DNA of 64,000 nucleotides from Bremerella sp. TYQ1 (GCF_020150455.1 NZ_CP083740.1:4092001-4156000); one strand, 5' to 3'. Shown: positions 8,513 through 17,817, counted from the first letter of the stretch. Numbers and translations: made by a program. Notes: generated from the sequence alone by a model not told the origin.

Positions 8513-11500
8513 CAGGGTGTCATCACCGCTTCATCCAGGTTAAACATCGCGTGGCACACGATCGTCATCGCAGCTAATCGCGGACTCGCTACCACTTTTT
8601 TATCTCCTAAGGATAAAAGCTGCTGCATCGACTCTGGATCGTTCTCGTATCGTTCCAATTCCTGGTCGTATAGCTTGCGCAGCATTCCAAGCTCGTCCGA
8701 TTGCAATGGACGGGAAACGATTCGTAAAAAGGCTTCTTCGATGGTGCGATCGATTTGATTTGGTTGAATCGATAAAAGATCCGCAGCTAAAACCTTAGCA
8801 GCTTCTACAAACGTTACGTCATTCAGCAGAACCAAAGCTTGAATCGGCGTATTGGTCCGACTACGTGTCGCGGTACAAACTTCTCGATTCGGAGCATCAA
8901 ATGCTGCCATGTTGGGAGGCGGACTGGAACGCTTCCAATAGGTGTACAAGCTACGCCGATAAAGCCGTTCCCCTTGATCCCGAACGTATCGTTGAGCCGT
9001 GTATTCAGCCCCCTTGGAAAGTTCCTCCCACAAACCTTCCGGCTGATAAGGCTTCACGCTGACGCCACCCATGGTTCGCACCAGCAAGCCACTAGCCGCC
9101 AAGGCTTGATCACGAATTTCTTCTCCGGACAATCGAAGACGCGGCCCTCTTCCAAGCAGGCGATTTTCAGGATCGTCTGCATACTCGGCACGCCCTACCT
9201 GACTCGATTGACGATAGGTTTGACTCGAAGCGATTAAACGATGTAAGTGTTTAAGATCCCACCCGCTTTGAACCAACTCACTCGCTAAATAATCGAGCAG
9301 CTCCGGATGACTCGGCAATGCTCCACGTGTTCCGAAGTCGTCGACCGTCTGCACAAGCCCGGTGCCAAAATAGTGCTGCCAGGCACGATTAGCCACCACA
9401 CGCGCGGTGAGTGGATTCTTGGCATCGACCAACCATTTCGCTAATTCAAGACGCCCCTTCGGACCATCAGGAACGCCACCAAAGATTTGTTTAGGAACAC
9501 CAGGCTTAACGACGTCACCAAGCTGATCCCACTCACCACGCTTCCGAATATGCGTCGTCCTCGGCTCGTCGCGTTCACGCATCACCATGGTTTCTGGAAA
9601 CTGTCGTTTAAGAAGCTCGATCTTCCGCTCTGTATCTTCCAAGCGTGCTTCTAGACGAACGAAATCTCCATTCGTTTCGCGTAGATAGAACTTCTTGAGC
9701 CGCAGCGATTCCGCTTCCGTTCGATCGCGGGGCGACTTGGACAACAAGGCCGAGATTGGGTCCTCTTCCGAAAACGTCCGAACTTCCGCGTCCGACCATG
9801 TTGCTGCATCGACGCGCACGTTGTCCAACAGTCCGCGTATCTGCAGGAAACTAATACCGGGGTCCCCGGCAGCGACCTCCAACATTGTTTCGTCGTCCGT
9901 CGAATCATCCCGCGTCCACGTGAGTGATTTGCCATTCACCCAGACTTTCGATTGCTTGGGCGTTTCGTGATCAATCGCATAAGCCAAATGCTGCCAGACA
10001 TTCGTTGTCCAGGCCTCGGCCGATGCTTGCCAGGCTTCCGTTGAACCATCTTCCGAGACATGCCTCAGCAAAAAGGTCTCGGCCGTTTGTACGAGCTCTA
10101 GTTGCTCTCCATTTTCCGCGATCCAATGAAAAAGAACCTGCGGCCGCGAGATGGTCGGATAGATCCATGCCGAAACAGAAAGATTGACGGGCAACTCTTG
10201 CCGCAACGCTAACTTCACGTCGCCGCCTGCGAGAATCGCATTGCCTTGTTTGCCGGGAACCAACGTTATGTCCCCCACGACTTCTACGCCACCAGAAGTC
10301 TTCTCATCATGATTGAAGCTCAGCTTCGCAAGCATGTTTGCTTCTGATACCACCTCCGCTCGCCCTTCTTCGCGGGCGGTAGACTCCCATTCCAGCATCT
10401 GCGGTTGAGGCGTAGTCATATAGTCGGCATACGACTGTCGCCACTTTTGGAGCTCTTGCTGCAAACCAGCCAATTGACGCTGCTGTTCGCGAGTCGGGCT
10501 AAGGATGACCGGACCTGCGTTCCCCTGCTCTCCATCCAACCCCTTTTCGTCGATGTTGTCGAAGAACGCGGCAAGCTGATAATAATCTCGCTGAGAAATT
10601 GGATCGTACTTATGATCGTGACACTGAGCACATCCAAGCGTCATGCCTAGCCATACAGTGCCAGTCGTGTTAACTCGATCGACGACGTAAGCGTGTCGGT
10701 ACTCTTCGTCAAACGCTCCATTCTCATCGTTGATCGGAACGTTGCGGTGAAATCCTGTTGCCGTCAGTTGATCGATCGTCGGTCTCGGCAACAAGTCGCC
10801 AGCAATCTGCTCGATGGTGAACTGATCGAATGGCATATTCTCGTTGAGGGCCTGAATGACCCACTCGCGATAACGCCACATATCGCGATGACTATCGACG
10901 TTGTAACCGTGAGTGTCGGCGTAGCGGGCCAAGTCGAGCCACTGCCTGGCGAAGTTCTCTCCATACGCAGAAGAAGCGAGTAACCGGTCGATCACTTTTC
11001 GCTCGGCGTCTTCTGAATCGTCAGCGACGAATGCCACGATCTCGCCTGTTGTCGGCGGAAGACCTGTCAGATCAAACGTGACTCGCCGCAGCCAAGCATA
11101 CTTATTTGCTGGCGGTGAGGGATCACGATGGTTTGCTTCTAACTTGGCAAGTGTGAAATAATCGATCCCGTTCCGCGGCCATTGCTTCTGTTTGACCTCG
11201 GGAAACTCTGGCCGCCTTACCGGCTGGAGACTCCACAGATCTTCCCACTCGGCCCCTTGCTCGATCCACCTTTTAAGCGTGGCAATCTCCGACAAGCTTG
11301 GCTGGTGTTTTGACGCAGGTGGAGGCATGCGTACGCCAGGGTCGCTTGAAATCAAGCGTTGGTAAAGCTCGCTTTCAAGCGGGTTCCCAGGCGTGATCTG
11401 TCGCAATGCGGAATCACTTTGATCAAGTCGGAGGTCCGCTTTTCGCGTTGCCGCATCAGGGCCATGGCATTCATAGCAATGCTGAGCAAGAATCGGCTGT

Positions 11501-11619
11501 ACTTCTTCCGCAAATGAGATCCTGGGAAGTTCCGCGCGCAGCGTTTGAATGGACATCAGCGCAAACGCTGAGACCATCGCCGAACGAACTACCCAAACAC
11601 CTAAAAGACGCACAGCCAC
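8512..11619 (-). CDS. Planctomycete cytochrome C / DUF1549 / LamG / DUF1553 (PSD1) secreted protein
   Basis: The 1035-residue protein starts with a signal peptide (about residues 1-29). A planctomycete cytochrome C domain follows, with a heme-binding CYECH at residues 48-52. Then comes DUF1549 (PSCyt2, about 140-350), which carries a second CxxCH (CAQCH). A LamG/concanavalin-like insertion (about 430-600) contains NLSVSAWIYP and VWVNGKSL strands. The C-terminal DUF1553 (PSD1) domain starts at GRLELAKWLVDAKNPLTARV. This architecture is nearly restricted to Planctomycetes and Verrucomicrobia. An electron-transfer or redox role in extracellular polysaccharide handling has been suggested from domain context only; no activity can be read from sequence. 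It is the first gene of a two-gene operon with DUF1501. Confidence 0.93.
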   Translation of the reverse strand: MAVRLLGVWVVRSAMVSAFALMSIQTLRAELPRISFAEEVQPILAQHCYECHGPDAATRKADLRLDQSDSALRQITPGNPLESELYQRLISSDPGVRMPPPASKHQPSLSEIATLKRWIEQGAEWEDLWSLQPVRRPEFPEVKQKQWPRNGIDYFTLAKLEANHRDPSPPANKYAWLRRVTFDLTGLPPTTGEIVAFVADDSEDAERKVIDRLLASSAYGENFARQWLDLARYADTHGYNVDSHRDMWRYREWVIQALNENMPFDQFTIEQIAGDLLPRPTIDQLTATGFHRNVPINDENGAFDEEYRHAYVVDRVNTTGTVWLGMTLGCAQCHDHKYDPISQRDYYQLAAFFDNIDEKGLDGEQGNAGPVILSPTREQQRQLAGLQQELQKWRQSYADYMTTPQPQMLEWESTAREEGRAEVVSEANMLAKLSFNHDEKTSGGVEVVGDITLVPGKQGNAILAGGDVKLALRQELPVNLSVSAWIYPTISRPQVLFHWIAENGEQLELVQTAETFLLRHVSEDGSTEAWQASAEAWTTNVWQHLAYAIDHETPKQSKVWVNGKSLTWTRDDSTDDETMLEVAAGDPGISFLQIRGLLDNVRVDAATWSDAEVRTFSEEDPISALLSKSPRDRTEAESLRLKKFYLRETNGDFVRLEARLEDTERKIELLKRQFPETMVMRERDEPRTTHIRKRGEWDQLGDVVKPGVPKQIFGGVPDGPKGRLELAKWLVDAKNPLTARVVANRAWQHYFGTGLVQTVDDFGTRGALPSHPELLDYLASELVQSGWDLKHLHRLIASSQTYRQSSQVGRAEYADDPENRLLGRGPRLRLSGEEIRDQALAASGLLVRTMGGVSVKPYQPEGLWEELSKGAEYTAQRYVRDQGERLYRRSLYTYWKRSSPPPNMAAFDAPNREVCTATRSRTNTPIQALVLLNDVTFVEAAKVLAADLLSIQPNQIDRTIEEAFLRIVSRPLQSDELGMLRKLYDQELERYENDPESMQQLLSLGDKKVVASPRLAAMTIVCHAMFNLDEAVMTP

Positions 11620-11809
11620 CCTAAGCCAATCGGAAAGAAAGACACCTCTCTTTCATCATATACGCCAAGGGGGAATTACGTCCAAGAGTAAGCCTGGTGG
11701 CTTTTCTTCGCCGGCGAGGCAGGTCCGATCGTAACGATTACGCGAATTGCCGTGCGATCAAAGCTCGATCCCGCGCAGCAATGCCTCCATTGGTTGGCAG
11801 CCCTCCACG

Positions 11810-11842
11810 AAAAAATGGCGAGACCCCAAGAGAGGTCTCGCC
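11810..11842 (-). terminator. Intrinsic terminator of the fatty-acid operon
   Basis: On the minus strand a perfect 9 bp stem GGCGAGACC/GGTCTCGCC (plus-strand 11817-11825 and 11834-11842) with an 8-nt loop is followed by ATTTTTT. It lies 30 nt beyond the ketosynthase stop codon at 11872. Confidence 0.85.
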
Positions 11843-11871
11843 GTTTAAAGTGTCTCAATTAATCTGCTTAA

Positions 11872-13164
11872 CTAGCCGTTGAACCGGCTGAGTGCCAGCG
11901 TAATATTCTGGCCGCCGAAGCCGAAGCTGTTGTTCAACGCGATGTCAACTTTCGCTTCGCGAGCCTCGTTTGGCACGTAATCCAAATCGCAATTGTCGTC
12001 CGGATTTTCGTAGTTGATCGTTGGAGGCAAAACGTTATCACGAATGGCCAGCATGCAAACAATCGCTTCCGTCACGCCAGCGGCGGCAATCAAGTGCCCC
12101 ATCATGCTCTTGGTGCTGGAAACGGGAATTTTCTTGGCCCATTCTTCACCGAACGCTTCCTTACAGCAAAGCGTTTCAACTTTATCGTTGACGGTGGTGC
12201 TTGTCCCATGAGCATTCACGTAGTTGACGCTTTCAGGGCCAATGCCGGCATCCTGCATCGCCATCTTCATACAGGCAATCCCACCGCGTCCTTCTGGATG
12301 CGTGTCCGTGATACGGAACGCATCGGCGGTGGTACCGTAACCGATGATTTCGCCGAAGATTGTCGCGCCGCGAGCCTTGGCATGCTCGAGTTCTTCGAGA
12401 ACCACCATCGACGCGCCTTCACCGAGGACGAATCCGTCCCGTTCACGATCGAAGGGACGTGACGCCTTGGTGGGCTCGTCGTTGCGTGTCGAAAGCGCAG
12501 TCAGCAGATTGAACCCCGTTACACCAAACGGATGAATCATCGAATGAGCTCCGCCGGAGAGCATCACGTCGACAGTGCCACGCTTAATCAATTCGCGTGC
12601 TTCACCGATTGCCTGACTCGAAGCGGCACAAGCGGTCAGACAGTTGAGGTTTGGTCCCTGGGCGTTGAAGAGCGAAGCAAGATGCCCACATGGCATGCTT
12701 GGATCTTGCTCCATTTCACGCTGCGAATCGAGCGTTGCCAGTCCCTTTTTGATGAACGCAGACTTATCCCAATCACCGTTGCCGCTGCTGATCGCGGCGA
12801 CCACCATGTTGGTGAACGTATGGAAGTCTTGGTCGCCTTCGCCACAGCCCAGATAAACACCGAAGCGCGTCGGATCCTTGATCACATCCAGCACGCCGGA
12901 AGATTCAACGGCTTGCTTGGCAGCACCAACCGCGAAGCGAGTATGACGCCCTGCTTTTTCCCAATCTTCAATCTTCTCGCCGCACTTCGAGACGTCCCAG
13001 TCCTTCACTTCCGCTGAGATCTTGGTGGGAAAGTTCGAAGCGTCGAAAATGCTGGTATAGCCGACGCCTGAAGCTCCTTCTTTCAGGCCCTTCCAGACCG
13101 TTTCCACATCGTGCCCCATGGGATTGACCATGCCGACACCGGTGACAACGACTCGCCTAGTCAT
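11872..13164 (-). CDS. Beta-ketoacyl-ACP synthase (FabF/KAS II-like)
   Basis: The 430-residue condensing enzyme extends acyl-ACP with malonyl-ACP. The Cys-His-His triad is visible in TACAASSQAIG (nucleophile Cys), VNAHGTSTTVND and KSMMGHLIAAAG. The N-terminus MTRRVVVTGVGMVNPMG fits the family exactly, so I prefer the ATG at 13164 over one nine codons upstream; AGAGAGA precedes it. It is the last gene of an operon with two FabZ-like dehydratases and a carrier protein and is followed by a strong terminator. Because the partner ACP resembles AcpXL rather than ordinary AcpP, this enzyme is probably a dedicated ketosynthase like FabF1XL/FabF2XL for a special acyl chain. I leave out the symbol fabF because it may not be the housekeeping copy. 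Confidence 0.9.
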   Translation of the reverse strand: MTRRVVVTGVGMVNPMGHDVETVWKGLKEGASGVGYTSIFDASNFPTKISAEVKDWDVSKCGEKIEDWEKAGRHTRFAVGAAKQAVESSGVLDVIKDPTRFGVYLGCGEGDQDFHTFTNMVVAAISSGNGDWDKSAFIKKGLATLDSQREMEQDPSMPCGHLASLFNAQGPNLNCLTACAASSQAIGEARELIKRGTVDVMLSGGAHSMIHPFGVTGFNLLTALSTRNDEPTKASRPFDRERDGFVLGEGASMVVLEELEHAKARGATIFGEIIGYGTTADAFRITDTHPEGRGGIACMKMAMQDAGIGPESVNYVNAHGTSTTVNDKVETLCCKEAFGEEWAKKIPVSSTKSMMGHLIAAAGVTEAIVCMLAIRDNVLPPTINYENPDDNCDLDYVPNEAREAKVDIALNNSFGFGGQNITLALSRFNG

Positions 13165-13463
13165 AGAAGATTCTCTCTGCACAGGAAGCAATATGGACGA
13201 CCAGATTAGGCCGACCGGGCTGATTATTCTATTGTATCTCGCCGTTTGGGCGGGGTCGCCACCCTAACGGCGGCAGTTGGATTGGATGCTGAAAATTCGC
13301 CAAATGTTACATGCATCGCCAGCTGCTAGCGATACCAGTGCGACGGCGTCGCTTACGTGTTGCGATGTTCCCTACGTTAAGCCTGATCGGCGATTTTTCC
13401 CCTGAAGGTTGGGAAATTCTGGGGCAGTCGCAGGATCGCAGGCGAAACGTCGGCGGCTTGACG

Positions 13464-14024
13464 TTACGGATTCGGCTCTAACGTGGATGGAGCACGAGCC
13501 GCTGTACACTCCGCTTCAAGCATGTATTCTGGCGGCTGAAGAGGCGAGCCGTCCTTTGCTTTGCCTACATCGTATAGCTTTAGCAGTCGTAGCATGGCGA
13601 GGAAGTCGGCGGGAAAGAACAACTCGCGATTCTGATGATCTTTATCGCTCAAATGGGCGAAGAACATCTCGACTTCTGCGTGAAGCTGATCCCCTTTGTG
13701 GCTTGTCGCCGAAATGTAGGCGCCATTCTCACGTATGTCGTTCATCGTGACCGAATAGGTCAGCTGATCGCCGGGGTGTGCCGAGCAGTGAAACGTCGCT
13801 TTGGCGACTTTCGCCAGCACAACACGTTCACGGAAGTCGTATACTTCACCGGCTAAAAGGCCACCCGTCTGAGCAATGCCTTCGATCACCAACGAATGCG
13901 GCATGACCGGCAAAAAGAGAAAGTGGTCGTGCAGGTGATCCTCGGCCAACGAGACACACTTGACCGACTTGGCCGACTTGCCACTCTCGAATTCGATGAA
14001 CTTGTCGATCCAAAACCAGCGCAT
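13464..14024 (-). CDS. FabZ/FabA-like hotdog-fold 3-hydroxyacyl-ACP dehydratase (second copy)
   Basis: A 186-residue single hotdog domain with a C-terminal extension. The segment HDHFLFLPVMPHSLVIEGIAQ aligns with the FabZ active-site helix: the catalytic His is in DHF and the acidic residue is the Glu of VIEG. The usual PGHPVMPG is altered to LFLPVMPH, so activity or chain-length preference may differ from standard FabZ. The start at 14024 (MRWFWIDKFIEFESG) is favoured because homology begins there; an upstream ATG would add 11 residues. About 35 extra residues at the C-terminus are not part of the hotdog fold. It lies between the carrier-protein and ketosynthase genes in the same operon. Confidence 0.85.
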   Translation of the reverse strand: MRWFWIDKFIEFESGKSAKSVKCVSLAEDHLHDHFLFLPVMPHSLVIEGIAQTGGLLAGEVYDFRERVVLAKVAKATFHCSAHPGDQLTYSVTMNDIRENGAYISATSHKGDQLHAEVEMFFAHLSDKDHQNRELFFPADFLAMLRLLKLYDVGKAKDGSPLQPPEYMLEAECTAARAPSTLEPNP

Positions 14025-14120
14025 CCCGAAGGTCCCTTCGACTTCACTTGGGCACAATTACAAATCGGCCCGTCAACGCGCAGTCGACGGACCGAAGTTT
14101 GATTACCGTGCCGAAACCAC

Positions 14121-14507
14121 TTAGGCCAGCTTCGACTTAACGTAGCTGCACATATCGTTGACGGTCAGCAGGTTACCGAAGTCAGAAACGACCGGGTTTG
14201 CTTCGAACTTGCTCAGATCGGCAAACGGCATGCGTTTCTTCAGTTCGGCCAAACCTTCGTCGGTGACTTTGCCACCCTGAACATATTCGGCGTTGGTCAG
14301 AATGTCTTCCGGGAACAATTCGTCACGCGGAATAGTAATGCCAAAAGCCTTTTCCAGGCGGAACACGATGTCCAGGAAGTCAATCGACTCGGCACCCAGA
14401 TCGCCGACCATGGTGGCCTCCGGTACCACTTCTTCCTCGTCAACGCCCAGGGCGTCTACCAAGGCTTCGCGGACCTTTTCAAAAACTTCGTCATCCGAGG
14501 GTGCCAT
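14121..14507 (-). CDS. Specialised acyl carrier protein, AcpXL-like
   Basis: The 128-residue product has the carrier-protein core with the phosphopantetheine-attachment serine at residue 41 in GDLGAESIDFLDIVFRLEK. The DFLDIVF..E..FGI.IP signature and the insertion GKVTDEGLAELKKRMP are closer to AcpXL/RkpF, the ACP for very-long-chain acyl groups of rhizobial lipid A, than to AcpP, which reads DSLDTVELVMALEEEF. At 128 residues it is longer than AcpXL (about 92) or AcpP (78) because of extra residues in the C-terminal half. The ATG at 14507 has GGAGAG nine nt upstream and is chosen over a longer frame. Operon partners are two dehydratases and a ketosynthase. The AcpXL likeness is from memory of that family and should be tested by alignment. 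Confidence 0.88.
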   Translation of the reverse strand: MAPSDDEVFEKVREALVDALGVDEEEVVPEATMVGDLGAESIDFLDIVFRLEKAFGITIPRDELFPEDILTNAEYVQGGKVTDEGLAELKKRMPFADLSKFEANPVVSDFGNLLTVNDMCSYVKSKLA

Positions 14508-14609
14508 AATTTCTTGCTCTCCGACTGGGAAAAGACTGGCTGTAAGTTGCTTGAAAAACGTTGCCCTACGCGGCAATTCGCAAGTCGCACGCACGACCGC
14601 GGAAGCTGC

Positions 14610-15089
14610 TTATACCGACGCTTTCTGGCGATACAGCAGGTTGTATTGATTTTTCAAAATCCGGATCGCATTCAGATCCGAACTGTTCGGTTCGTCGGTT
14701 CCCGACGAGTTATAACTTTCCAGGACAATCCGCGAACTGACCGCCACACTGCCGTTCAATTCGCCGGACACCTTCAGCGAGGCCAGGTTTCCGTCCATCT
14801 TGACCAACTCGGCCTTCACGATCAGCATCTCACCGGGTTCGACGAAGTTGCCGTACTTCACGTTACGGGCTTCTTTCAACACCGTCAGGCTGTGGCTGAA
14901 GTTGTTCGTGACGCGAACCAACCAAGCTCCCGTTTGGGTCATTGCTTCCAGCATCAATACGCCCGGCATGACCGGGAAACGCGGGAAGTGATCTTGTAAG
15001 TACTCTTCGGCCAACGTCAAACATTTGACCGCTGAAATCCGCTCGCCGGGATGAATCTCCGAGATTTGATCGATCAGACTGAACTTCAT
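14610..15089 (-). CDS. FabZ-like 3-hydroxyacyl-ACP dehydratase (first gene of the operon)
   Basis: This 159-residue hotdog protein has the FabZ active-site segment DHFPRFPVMPGVLMLEAMTQ, with the catalytic His in DHF and the Glu in LEAM. It dehydrates 3-hydroxyacyl-ACP to trans-2-enoyl-ACP in fatty-acid elongation. The N-terminus MKFSLIDQISEIHPGERI fits the family start. It is the first gene of the operon, with a promoter about 70 nt upstream, and its sequence is much closer to canonical FabZ than the second dehydratase two genes downstream. The paired, diverged dehydratases suggest either a heterodimer or two chain-length specificities. Confidence 0.9.
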   Translation of the reverse strand: MKFSLIDQISEIHPGERISAVKCLTLAEEYLQDHFPRFPVMPGVLMLEAMTQTGAWLVRVTNNFSHSLTVLKEARNVKYGNFVEPGEMLIVKAELVKMDGNLASLKVSGELNGSVAVSSRIVLESYNSSGTDEPNSSDLNAIRILKNQYNLLYRQKASV

Positions 15090-15467
15090 CTCAGCTCACT
15101 AGCGTCACGAATTTTCAAAAAGGTACTTACTGACCTACCGCCGGGAAATTAAAGCTTAGCAGTATACCTAGCCAATCTCACCCTCACAAGTTCACAACCC
15201 CCTGCCGCAAAGCGGTTTTCGGGCGAAACAAGTGCCAGCATTGATGCTGCTAACCTAAGAAATTCAAGTCACTTACGATAGATCACTTCCCCGACATCAC
15301 GTAATTTCACGAATTCACTGCCATATATAAGGTCTTCGCCGGCCAGTGCGTGGGTGGGTTAACTGGCCACCGACGCCTATAATACTCGGTAGTTTCGGTC
15401 CCTTCCGAAGCCAATTCCCCCAACCACGCGGATGCCAATCAACACTTGGCGCCTGAGAGAGCCCATC
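15090..15467. other. Divergent intergenic region, fatty-acid operon / nadA
   Basis: This 378 nt region holds the promoter of the leftward fatty-acid operon (15161-15189) and, near the other end, a perfect -10 hexamer TATAAT at 15378-15383 facing nadA, about 85 nt before its start but without a good -35 at 16-18 nt. No reading frame with coding character is present. Confidence 0.5.
15161..15189 (-). promoter_or_regulatory. Sigma-70-type promoter of the fatty-acid operon
   Basis: On the minus strand TTGTGA (plus-strand 15184-15189) and TATACT (15161-15166) are separated by exactly 17 nt. The predicted transcript would begin near 15154, about 65 nt before the first dehydratase ATG. Reading is by eye; no start site has been measured. 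Confidence 0.55.
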
Positions 15468-16604
15468 ATGTCGACTGTTTCCCTGGGATCCTTCGATTTC
15501 GCCCCTTATCGATCCCTTTCCAACGAAGAGCTTACCGATCGCATCCAGAAGATCCGCGATCAAATGGGAGACAAGCTGCTGATCTTGGGGCACCACTATC
15601 AGCAGGATGAAGTAATCGAGCTTTCCGACCTTCGCGGCGACAGCTATCAGCTGAGCAAAATGGCTGCCGAGAGCAGCGATTGCCGCTTTATCGTGTTCTG
15701 CGGCGTCCACTTCATGGCGGAAACGGCCGACATCTTGGCAAATCGCCCCGAAAAGGTCGCAGAACGCGACGGCCAACGCGTCACGGTTGTCTTGCCAGAT
15801 ATGGCTGCTGGGTGCTCCATGGCCGATATGGCTGCTATCGATCAAGTTGAAAATGCCTGGGAGGACTTGGGTGAAGTAATTGACACAAATGATATCACTC
15901 CAGTCACTTACATCAATTCCGCAGCCAGCCTGAAGTCTTTCGTAGGCAAGCACGGTGGAATCGTCTGCACCTCCAGCAATGCCGACAAAGCTCTGAAATG
16001 GGCTTTCAATCGAACGAGCCGCGTTCTGTTCTTTCCTGATCAACATCTCGGACGAAACACGGCCCTGACGATGGGCATTACTGAAGATCAGATGCCGGTC
16101 TGGAACCCGTACGCCGGCGACCTGGGAGGTAGTACCGAGGCGCAACTCGTTGATAGCAAAGTAATTCTGTGGCAAGGCCACTGCAGCGTTCACCAGATGT
16201 TCAAAAAAGAACATGTCGACGCGTTCCGCCAGAATCACGCAGGAATCAAGATCCTGGTTCACCCGGAATGCATGCGGGAAGTCAACGAAATCGCAGACGT
16301 ATCCGGATCGACAGGCAAGATCATCGAAACGGTTCGCAACGCTCCCGCAGGCACCAAATGGGCAATCGGCACCGAGCTCCACTTGGTCAATCGGCTCAAG
16401 AAGGAACACCCCGAGCAGGAGATTCATTTCCTCAGCCCAGTGGTCTGCATGTGTGCGACCATGTATCGGATTGATTTGGCCCACCTGTGCTGGTCCCTCG
16501 AGAATCTGGCCGCGGGAACGCCAGTGAACGAGATCCACGTCGATGACGAAACGGCTCAATGGTCGCGGGTAGCGTTGGAAAGAATGCTTGAGGTTTCGGC
16601 ATAA
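15468..16604 (+). CDS. nadA: Quinolinate synthase
   Basis: NadA condenses iminoaspartate with dihydroxyacetone phosphate to quinolinate, the first pyridine-ring intermediate of de novo NAD synthesis, using an oxygen-labile [4Fe-4S] cluster. The 378-residue product begins its conserved part with LLILGHHYQQDEVIELSDLRGDS. Candidate cluster cysteines lie in MAAGCSMADM, GGIVCTSSNA and HPECMREVNEIADVSGST. The ATG at 15468 is preferred over one 12 codons upstream because GAGAGA precedes it at a normal distance. No nadB or nadC is adjacent. A 432-codon open frame on the opposite strand is a shadow of this gene. Confidence 0.95.
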   Translation: MSTVSLGSFDFAPYRSLSNEELTDRIQKIRDQMGDKLLILGHHYQQDEVIELSDLRGDSYQLSKMAAESSDCRFIVFCGVHFMAETADILANRPEKVAERDGQRVTVVLPDMAAGCSMADMAAIDQVENAWEDLGEVIDTNDITPVTYINSAASLKSFVGKHGGIVCTSSNADKALKWAFNRTSRVLFFPDQHLGRNTALTMGITEDQMPVWNPYAGDLGGSTEAQLVDSKVILWQGHCSVHQMFKKEHVDAFRQNHAGIKILVHPECMREVNEIADVSGSTGKIIETVRNAPAGTKWAIGTELHLVNRLKKEHPEQEIHFLSPVVCMCATMYRIDLAHLCWSLENLAAGTPVNEIHVDDETAQWSRVALERMLEVSA

Positions 16605-16701
16605 TCGCTCCAACCCGCCCCATGGTCATTCGGATGACGACGGTCAGGGTACCTCTCGGGGGCCCATTCCGAGAGAACCTAACCTCAAAAGGCCCAAAAA
16701 C

Positions 16702-16731
16702 TTGACGCCTGTTAATTTGGGCAACTATATT
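16702..16731 (+). promoter_or_regulatory. Sigma-70-type promoter of the secreted-protein gene at 16810
   Basis: TTGACG at 16702-16707 and TATATT at 16726-16731 are separated by 18 nt. The predicted start, near 16738, gives a leader of about 70 nt before the ATG at 16810. Identified by eye only. Confidence 0.5.
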
Positions 16732-16809
16732 AGACTTTGAGATAAAATCGGACGGCGCCACTGCGCCTTCACCGTACGAGTTCCTTTTCCCATCTCCAGG
16801 CGTTTCCGC

Positions 16810-17817
16810 ATGACAGTTGCAACCATTCGCACTCGGTTTCTGCTTCTACTGACGATGCTCATGACCTGCTCGGTCATTTCGTCTCCTCTTGCAACAGCAG
16901 CAGCCCCCGAAGAAAGCAACGACGCTGCTGGCGATGCCATTCGCCTAGCCCAGGCCAACCCGCCCAATCGGAAGTTTGTCGATGGCGTTTTGACTACGAT
17001 TCCGATGAAGTTCAACGCTCAAGACACATTCTCGAACCCTGAGCAATATCGGGACATCCTGGAAGGTATTCCCAATTTGGATTGGACACCCAACTTCCTG
17101 GCCGACACGCGAACTCTGAAGGCCATGGCTAGCAAAGTCATCTATCGTCGCGATATTTGGGGCCTGGAATTCTCGTTCAAACCAATTCGCATGATCGAAG
17201 TCGACGTCCCTCAACCGAGCGGAAAACTACAGAAAAAGCTGATCTGGTACATGGTTTACAAAGTCACCAACCATGGCGATCCGCTTCGTCACGTCCCTGT
17301 CAAAGATCAATTCGAGAACGTGAAATTCGAAGTTCAGCAGATCGAAGGCTTGCCAGCAGCTCCGGTTCGCTTCTTCCCTCGATTTGTCCTTGAAACGAAG
17401 GACACTCGGGAAAAGAAGGAGTACCTGGACCGCATTATCCCGTCTGCTGTCGATAAGATTGCGGAACGCGAAACTGGCGGCAGCAAGCTTTATAATACGG
17501 TTGAAATCAGCCGATTTGACATTCCTGTCACCACGGAAGATGAAGACAACAGCATCTGGGGTGTTGTGACATGGGAAGATGTCGATCCTGAAACCGACTT
17601 CTTCAGCATCTATATCGATGGCTTGACGAATGCTTTCCGCTGGAAAGACTCCGACGAAAAAATCGATGCGAGTGCTAACCCCCTTTCTTACCGAGATTAC
17701 GAGCAAAAGACGCTGAAACTCAACTTCTGGCGTCCTGGCGATCGTCTCGAAGAAAACGAACGGGAAATCCGGTTCGGTTCGCCTGGGGAGGTTGACTACG
17801 AGTGGATCTTTCGATAA
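16810..17817 (+). CDS. Secreted protein of unknown function
   Basis: The 335-residue product starts with a clear signal peptide (charged MTVATIRTR, hydrophobic LLLLTMLMTCSVIS, then a likely cleavage site around ATAAA near residue 31). The mature part is rich in charged and aromatic residues with blocks such as KVIYRRDIWGLEFSFKPIRMIEVDVP and LIWYMVYKVTNHG, suggestive of a beta-rich periplasmic domain. I do not recognise a named family and see no catalytic motif. It lies just upstream of rpmA but has its own promoter. The linked position to rpmA is notable because rplU would normally be expected there. Confidence 0.85.
   Translation: MTVATIRTRFLLLLTMLMTCSVISSPLATAAAPEESNDAAGDAIRLAQANPPNRKFVDGVLTTIPMKFNAQDTFSNPEQYRDILEGIPNLDWTPNFLADTRTLKAMASKVIYRRDIWGLEFSFKPIRMIEVDVPQPSGKLQKKLIWYMVYKVTNHGDPLRHVPVKDQFENVKFEVQQIEGLPAAPVRFFPRFVLETKDTREKKEYLDRIIPSAVDKIAERETGGSKLYNTVEISRFDIPVTTEDEDNSIWGVVTWEDVDPETDFFSIYIDGLTNAFRWKDSDEKIDASANPLSYRDYEQKTLKLNFWRPGDRLEENEREIRFGSPGEVDYEWIFR

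Noticed and set aside
15315..16613. 432-codon open frame on the minus strand opposite nadA
   Set aside because: It is fully antisense to a gene with clear NadA motifs, and its translation shows no family features; long antisense frames are common at this base composition.
16640..16676. Imperfect CTCTCGG/CCGAGAG hairpin after nadA as a terminator
   Set aside because: It is not followed by a U-run and its loop is G/C-rich; support is too weak to list it as a terminator.
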